From positions 34,384 to 98,383 of the forward strand of contig CALUZW010000008.1 in NCBI GenBank assembly GCA_944325415.1: 64,000 bases of DNA, written 5' to 3'. Below are positions 59,907-64,000 of this stretch, piece by piece. This DNA is from an uncultured Bacteroidales bacterium (lineage in GTDB: Bacteria > Bacteroidota > Bacteroidia > Bacteroidales > UBA11471). The notes under the pieces are model-generated. The model did not search any database, was not told the DNA's origin, and saw only the letters and a program-made list of their open reading frames with translations. Position 1 is the first letter of the stretch, and each line of letters begins with the position of its first letter. A program made the position numbers and the translations under genes.

Positions 59907-60377
59907 ATGAAAAAGTTTTTTGTATTTGTTCTGACGGTGGCGACAGTAGTGGCCTGTCAGTCGCGTAAGGAGCCGGTTGCGACCATGGAGGTCGAAGAGC
60001 AAGGCCTTGTGGGCGATACGCTGGTATCGGTGTATGAAGGCTGGGCCGAGTCGCAGGACGGGACATCGGTCTTGTACGATTTGGTTGTAACGACACCTCC
60101 CAACGGGGGCAATATCTCTTATGAGATGATGATGACCTATTACGATGCCACCACCCAACAGGATACAACGGTCTTGACGCCGGCTCTCATGGTGGTAGAG
60201 GCGGGTACGATGAGTCAGCAACCCGATTCGCTCATACAGTTCAATGGAAAGAACGGCGAGCGGGTTTCGTTGTGGATGCGTGGCGACTCTCTGCTTGTGA
60301 TGGCAGGGCACGATATGAAAAGCGACTGGAAGAAGCTCAAAGACAAAACTGCCCACGTTTTAAAGCGGGTGAAGTAA
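59907..60377 (+). CDS. Small NlpE-like lipoprotein
   Basis: A roughly 156-residue exported lipoprotein: MKKFFVFVLTVATVVAC ends in a lipobox cysteine. The mature part is a small beta-rich domain (VSVYEGWAESQDGTSVLYDLV; MSYEMM-type strands; DSLLVMAGHDMKSDWKKL) that resembles the N-terminal domain of NlpE-type copper-homeostasis lipoproteins, weakly. In-frame ATGs at 59895 and 59904 are alternative starts; 59907 gives the best signal peptide. Single gene before a terminator. Confidence 0.75.
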   Translation: MKKFFVFVLTVATVVACQSRKEPVATMEVEEQGLVGDTLVSVYEGWAESQDGTSVLYDLVVTTPPNGGNISYEMMMTYYDATTQQDTTVLTPALMVVEAGTMSQQPDSLIQFNGKNGERVSLWMRGDSLLVMAGHDMKSDWKKLKDKTAHVLKRVK

Positions 60378-60493
60378 TTCTCGGGCAGTTACCGTCGGTG
60401 GTCGACTCGTGCGTGTTCCGATAGGGGTTTCTTTTTCCCCGTGCGAATCGCGAGTTTTTTGATGCTCCGAGATAGGTGCTTCTTGAATGTCGA

Positions 60494-60538
60494 CAAGGGG
60501 TTGTGGTAAAAATTTCGCCACAACCTCTTGCTGTTTTT
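60494..60538 (+). terminator. Lipoprotein gene terminator
   Basis: A 13-bp stem with one G-U pair (60494-60506 / 60518-60530, loop of 11 nt) followed by CTGTTTTTAT. The rest of the 238-bp convergent spacer shows no gene. Confidence 0.75.
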
Positions 60539-60615
60539 ATGGAACAGTATTTTGTGTTTATATATCTATTAATCAGTGTAATATAAGTTGTAATTTCTAC
60601 GGTTTCTTACTTGTT

Positions 60616-63009
60616 CTATTCCGGTTTCTTAGCTTCTGGAATACGGTAGAACGGAACATCGGGTTCAAAGTCGAGCATGAGTTGGTCGATAACTACCCCC
60701 TCGTCGAGAGCCGTCAGCCGTACTTCGTGGCTCGACCGTCGGTCCAGTGTGTGGCGTGTCGATTGGAGGGAGAGGTTGCGCAGAACGTTGATTTTCCACT
60801 GTTCCGAACGGCCGACCGTCTTGAACGATACCACTTGCGGGGTATCGTCGTCGACAGAAATTTCATACCGCAGGTCGCCTCCGTTTACCGGATGTGTAGG
60901 TAGGAGCGACACCCACACGGCAACTTCGCCTTCTCTCTGACAGTCAAATCGATAGGTAAGTGTCTTTCCGGCAGGGAGTACGATAGCTCTCCGGCTGTAA
61001 CCCAGCCCTTCGACGCAGTAGGCCCCGCGGGGGCGTTTTCCGTTGTGGTCGGCGGCATCGCGCGCGACGATATCTTCTTTTTCGGGGCGTAAAACGGGGG
61101 TATCGCGTGGCGAGAAGTCTGCGGGTAATTCAAATTTTTCGAAGACGAGCCGGTTGTTTTTCATGCTGATGATGCCATTCCACTTTCCTTTGTTCATGTC
61201 GAAGTTGTAGTGCCGGTCGAGAGCTGCTATGGCGTTGTAGGCGTTGATACTTGCCGTTTCATACCGGTGGGCATCGTCGAGTGTTGTTGCGTTACGAGCC
61301 ATTTGTGCGTACAGCCATTTGTAGTTCATAAGGGCTGCGCCCGATACCGGGTATTCGACAAGTTGAAAAAATGCATTATGCAATTCTTTGGGAATCTGAT
61401 TTTTGACAGATTTTACCTGCTCCTCCAATTTTTGGTAGCGGTCGATGCGTTCGGCAATCTCTTTCGGAGAAAATTCGGTGTCGATGACCGGTGTCTTGCC
61501 ACCTTTGATTTTGCTGTACTCTTCTTCGCGACTCCACCCCATGAATTCGGGGCGCCGTATGTTGGCCAGGTAGTAATACTCGTTCATGATGTCGGTCAGA
61601 GCCTGTGCCGTTTGCGGTGTGAAGGTGCGGCTCATGAAGTCGTGCAGGTGGCGGTAGATATTGTCGGGCGTAATGGCATCGATGTTCCAGGCCATATCCA
61701 TGAAAAACTCGATGTCGTATTCGGCCGGTTTTATGTCGCCCACGTTGAGGGCCCATATCTTGCGGGCTCCATGGTCCCATGCCCGGCGCATTTCGTAGTA
61801 GATTTGGGCCGGAGCCGTTGTGCATAGCCACAGGTAGGAGTGGGGGCGTCCCCAGTAGGAAATGTGGTAGTAGATACCCGACCCGCCTTTACGGCGACGC
61901 TCTTCGGGGTTACTCAGCCGGGTGATGTGCCCGTAGTTGTCGTCGCACCACATGAGCGTTACATCGTCGGGCAGGTCGATACCCGCTTCATACACGTCGA
62001 GCAGCTCTTTGTAAGGAAAGAACGCTTGCGGCACCCGGCTGGCCGGTGAGTCGACATGGTGGGCGAGCAGCTGCCGCTGGTCGGCGATAACCTGCGGCAT
62101 GACCTGGGCCATCTCCCGTATGCTTTTGCACCCCTCCATTTTCCCGTCGTGTATGCCGCGCATGCCTATGGTGTAGATGTTCTCGGCTTTCCCTACTTCG
62201 GCCAGTCGTTCTTCCCAGTATGCCAGCACCGAGTCGCGGTTGGAAAGGTAGTTGTAGCGTCCGCGCCGGTTGCTGTCCCACTCGCCCACGTTGTTGCGCA
62301 TCAGTGGCTCACAGTGCGAGGTGGCCATGACAATCTGGTACTTCTCGGCCATCTCCTTGTTGCCCTCGACCATGTAGAAGGGTACGCTGCAATCGTGCAT
62401 GGCCGGCAGCAGCATGTTGGCCCGCAGGCGTAGCAGCAGTTGGAAAATACGTTCGTGTGTGCGAGGACCTATCTCGCCCTTGTCCGATTCCGGTTCGTGA
62501 GTCTTCCAGCTCCACGGGTTCAGACCGTAATCTTCGTCGTTGAGGAAGATGCCCCGATACTGTACCGATGGTTTCTGACGGTTGCGATAGCCGGCGGGCA
62601 AGGTGTAGTCGTCGCGCTTTTGGGCGACAACATCGGCCCACCATACCCAGGGCGAGATGCCGATGAGGCGGGAGAGTTCGAGTATGCCGTAGGCGGTGCC
62701 GCGCGGGTCGCTGCCCTCGACAAGCAGCCGTCCATCTTTCGAAACCGTGAGGGAAAATTCTTCCCATTCCCCGTCGGGCCGGCCCACGACAACAATATCG
62801 GCGTGGAGGCTGTCACCTGCTTCGACTGTTGTGCCGAAGAGCTGACGGTAGTCGTCTTTGAACATCGCAAGGGCGCATTCTACGACCGATGGAGCATCTT
62901 CATTGACATATATGGAGAGAGGACGCCCTTCGGGAGTGAATGTAAATGATTCGGCACCGCCCCGAAGGGTCAATAAGCAAAGAAGAATAGTCAGAAAATG
63001 TTTTTTCAT
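60616..63009 (-). CDS. Glycoside hydrolase family 115 (xylan alpha-1,2-glucuronidase)
   Basis: A 797-residue secreted enzyme that removes (4-O-methyl-)glucuronic acid from xylan. Signal peptide KKHFLTILLCLLTLRGGAES. GH115 blocks in order: GTAYGILELSRLIGISPWVWWADV, VQYRGIFLNDEDYGLNPWSW, LLLRLRANMLLPAMHDC, MATSHCEPLMRNN, MWCDDNYGHITRLSNPEE, YYHISYWGRPHSYLW and IWALNVGDIKPAEYDIEFFMD. A C-terminal beta domain follows. No xylanase or SusCD lies within the window; it is the last host gene before the inferred mobile-element junction. Confidence 0.92.
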   Translation of the reverse strand: MKKHFLTILLCLLTLRGGAESFTFTPEGRPLSIYVNEDAPSVVECALAMFKDDYRQLFGTTVEAGDSLHADIVVVGRPDGEWEEFSLTVSKDGRLLVEGSDPRGTAYGILELSRLIGISPWVWWADVVAQKRDDYTLPAGYRNRQKPSVQYRGIFLNDEDYGLNPWSWKTHEPESDKGEIGPRTHERIFQLLLRLRANMLLPAMHDCSVPFYMVEGNKEMAEKYQIVMATSHCEPLMRNNVGEWDSNRRGRYNYLSNRDSVLAYWEERLAEVGKAENIYTIGMRGIHDGKMEGCKSIREMAQVMPQVIADQRQLLAHHVDSPASRVPQAFFPYKELLDVYEAGIDLPDDVTLMWCDDNYGHITRLSNPEERRRKGGSGIYYHISYWGRPHSYLWLCTTAPAQIYYEMRRAWDHGARKIWALNVGDIKPAEYDIEFFMDMAWNIDAITPDNIYRHLHDFMSRTFTPQTAQALTDIMNEYYYLANIRRPEFMGWSREEEYSKIKGGKTPVIDTEFSPKEIAERIDRYQKLEEQVKSVKNQIPKELHNAFFQLVEYPVSGAALMNYKWLYAQMARNATTLDDAHRYETASINAYNAIAALDRHYNFDMNKGKWNGIISMKNNRLVFEKFELPADFSPRDTPVLRPEKEDIVARDAADHNGKRPRGAYCVEGLGYSRRAIVLPAGKTLTYRFDCQREGEVAVWVSLLPTHPVNGGDLRYEISVDDDTPQVVSFKTVGRSEQWKINVLRNLSLQSTRHTLDRRSSHEVRLTALDEGVVIDQLMLDFEPDVPFYRIPEAKKPE

Positions 63010-63138
63010 GGCAGAAAATTCGGATAAGTTTTAAGAATGACAACCGGCGCTTTAAGCCTGTCGGGGGCATTGCCCCAAGGTTGCGTATCATTTTGCCGTC
63101 GGTAAGAGGGCCCGGTAGGCGTAATCTTTTTGCCCCTA

Positions 63139-63146
63139 CAAATATA
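63139..63146 (-). promoter_or_regulatory. -7 element of the GH115 gene
   Basis: Minus-strand TATATTTG (63146-63139), 129 bp before the ATG, consensus TAnnTTTG; weak -33. The leader contains a short GGGGC-ATT-GCCCC hairpin (63064-63076). Confidence 0.55.
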
Positions 63147-63315
63147 CGAAAATAGGCGTGTATAGGAAGAGATGTAAATAATGTTTTCGTTTTTGAATAT
63201 GTCGTGTCGTAGCACTAAGGCGAAAAGGGGAGCGTTGTACTTTGGAAGCAGGAGCAGATTTCTGGAAGCAGAAACGAAACGTAATAAAATGATACTGAAA
63301 TCGTATGAAAACAGA

Positions 63316-63348
63316 AAGAGTCCCGACTCATATTGAATCGGAACTCTT
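63316..63348 (-). terminator. Orphan terminator left of the inferred tRNA remnant
   Basis: Arms 63316-63326 and 63338-63348 pair with one C-A mismatch around an 11-nt loop, followed on the minus strand by CTTTCTGTTTTC. No gene ends here. Its position just after the tRNA-like 3' end (minus strand) copies the layout of tRNA-Ser and its terminator at 4451-4577. Confidence 0.5.
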
Positions 63349-63354
63349 GTTTTG

Positions 63355-63374
63355 CGGTGCGTACGGGACTTTAA
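63355..63374 (-). other. Putative att site: displaced tRNA 3' end
   Basis: On the minus strand the 20 nt read as a tRNA 3' end: T-loop TTAAAGT (6 of 7 to TTCAAGT), T-stem half CCCGT, acceptor strand ACGCACC, discriminator G. The expected 5' T-stem half is absent (GTAAG does not pair), so it is not an intact tRNA. I infer the 3' fragment left when an element integrated into a minus-strand tRNA gene. Confidence 0.45.
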
Positions 63375-63381
63375 CTTACAC

Positions 63382-63441
63382 AATCAAGAAATCTCACAAA
63401 GCTGCAATATGTTGATAATAATCAAGTTATTACAAATCAAC
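63382..63441 (+). repeat. Three AATCAA(G/C) direct repeats, possible integrase arm sites
   Basis: AATCAAG at 63382-63388 and 63420-63426 and AATCAAC at 63435-63441 lie in very AT-rich DNA between the putative att site and the integrase gene, the expected position for arm-type binding sites. Short motifs in AT-rich DNA recur by chance, so confidence is low. Confidence 0.3.
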
Positions 63442-63468
63442 TATATTACTAAATATCATTAAATACCT

Positions 63469-63499
63469 TTTGCTGTTTCAATTATTGGGTGTATATTTG
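63469..63499 (+). promoter_or_regulatory. Integrase promoter (TTTG-N19-TATATTTG)
   Basis: -33 TTTG (63469-63472), 19 bp, -7 TATATTTG (63492-63499), 25 bp before the ATG. It shows the integrase can be expressed by the host sigma factor. Confidence 0.7.
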
Positions 63500-63524
63500 G
63501 GTGTTGATTTTAATACATCCAGCT

Positions 63525-64000
63525 ATGAACATCAAGAGAAACATCATCTTTTCATTGGAAAGCCGCAAGAAGAACGGAGTGCCAATCGTGGAGAATGTCC
63601 CTATCCGTATGCGTGTTGTTTTTGACAGCCACCGCATCGAGTTCACAACAGGCTACCGCATTGATGTTACCAAATGGGATGCCGACAAGCAGCGTGTGAA
63701 GAACGGATGCACCAACAAGCTGAAGCAAAGTGCATCGGAAATCAATGCGGACTTGCTGAAATACTACACCGAAATACAGAACATCTTCAAGGAGTTCGAG
63801 GTGCAGGGATTTATGCCGACTACCGAGCAGGTAAAGGACGCGTTCAACAGATTGCACAATGGAAAAAAGGAAGATGGGGAACAGGCTCCGGTGGTATTTC
63901 TGCCTTTGGAGGTATTTGACGAATTCATCAAGGAGTGCGGTACGCAAAACGGCTGGTCTGATGCCACCTATGAGAAATTTGCCGCAGTAAGGAAACATCT
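63525..64000 (+). CDS. Tyrosine recombinase/phage integrase, N-terminal part (runs off right edge)
   Basis: The first 158 codons of a Bacteroidota-type site-specific integrase. The N-terminal arm-binding domain is recognisable (NIIFSLESRKKNGVPIVENV; IRMRVVFDSHRIEFTTGYR; VTKWDADKQRV) followed by the start of the SAM-like core-binding domain (EVFDEFIKECGTQNGWSDA; YEKFAAVRKHL). The catalytic R-H-R-Y residues lie beyond the window. Codon choice is more A/T-tolerant than in host genes. Together with the tRNA-like fragment upstream it marks the left end of an integrated element. Confidence 0.88.
   Translation, partial: MNIKRNIIFSLESRKKNGVPIVENVPIRMRVVFDSHRIEFTTGYRIDVTKWDADKQRVKNGCTNKLKQSASEINADLLKYYTEIQNIFKEFEVQGFMPTTEQVKDAFNRLHNGKKEDGEQAPVVFLPLEVFDEFIKECGTQNGWSDATYEKFAAVRKH

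Noticed and set aside
37849..60584. Shared 13-mer AATCAGTGTAATA near 37845 and 60570
   Set aside because: A 13-mer match between two places in 64 kb is expected by chance, and the contexts differ.
1..64000. CRISPR arrays, insertion sequences, rRNA genes and restriction or defence systems
   Set aside because: I looked for regularly spaced repeats, transposase-like ORFs with terminal inverted repeats, rRNA signatures and defence motifs and found none; only the partial integrase at the right edge indicates mobile DNA.

Overview
This window is chromosomal DNA from a member of the Bacteroidota, most likely a gut Bacteroidales. The evidence is many promoters of the phylum-specific form TTTG-N19/20-TAnnTTTG, near-absence of Shine-Dalgarno sequences, and families typical of or restricted to this phylum (DUF5686, DUF4924, DUF4835, DUF5606, DUF3276/PUR-type, a long NusB, reverse rubrerythrin). 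Genus cannot be fixed from the sequence alone. Most of the window is stable core genome. Only the last few hundred bases enter a mobile element.

Left part (1-22 kb): a minus-strand operon nit-iorA-iorB-aminotransferase for ferredoxin-linked oxidation of aryl-pyruvates; tRNA-Ser(CGA) with its own terminator; a CYTH phosphatase; a large DUF5686 outer-membrane-type protein; then a plus-strand run with a degenerate Mpl-like Mur ligase, DUF4924, rfbD, prfC, guaA, and the replication/repair/CoA block dnaN - exonuclease - coaBC - DUF4835 - recN - rlmB. A secreted glycosidase follows on the minus strand.

Middle (22-40 kb): a 470-bp spacer holding a probable small RNA, an ABC-F ATPase, a formate/nitrite-type channel, a PUR-domain protein, nusB, yajC, cdaR-like ybbR, coaE, a lipid kinase, a cobalamin riboswitch in front of the B12-independent class III ribonucleotide reductase nrdDG, purN, a PL11 rhamnogalacturonan lyase, and a cbpA-cbpM chaperone pair behind a sigma-54-like promoter with TGACA/TGTCA palindromes.

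Right part (39-64 kb): minus-strand operons gtrA - GT83-like glycosyltransferase - topB - nudix, korDABC - mtnN - luxS - DUF2007, and dCMP deaminase - S41 protease - 5-FTHF cyclo-ligase; a PerR-like regulator with reverse rubrerythrin; a GT2 transferase, M3 peptidase, LTA-synthase-like transferase, TPR protein, lipoprotein and a GH115 alpha-glucuronidase. At 63.3-63.5 kb lies what looks like the displaced 3' end of a tRNA gene with its terminator, then AT-rich DNA with AATCAA repeats and the start of a tyrosine integrase that runs off the right edge.

The items most worth following up are the Mpl-like pseudoenzyme (8168-9079), the inferred tRNA-targeted integration junction (63316-63525), the sigma-54-like control region of cbpAM (37771-37914), the putative sRNA (22318-22561) and the B12 riboswitch on nrdDG.
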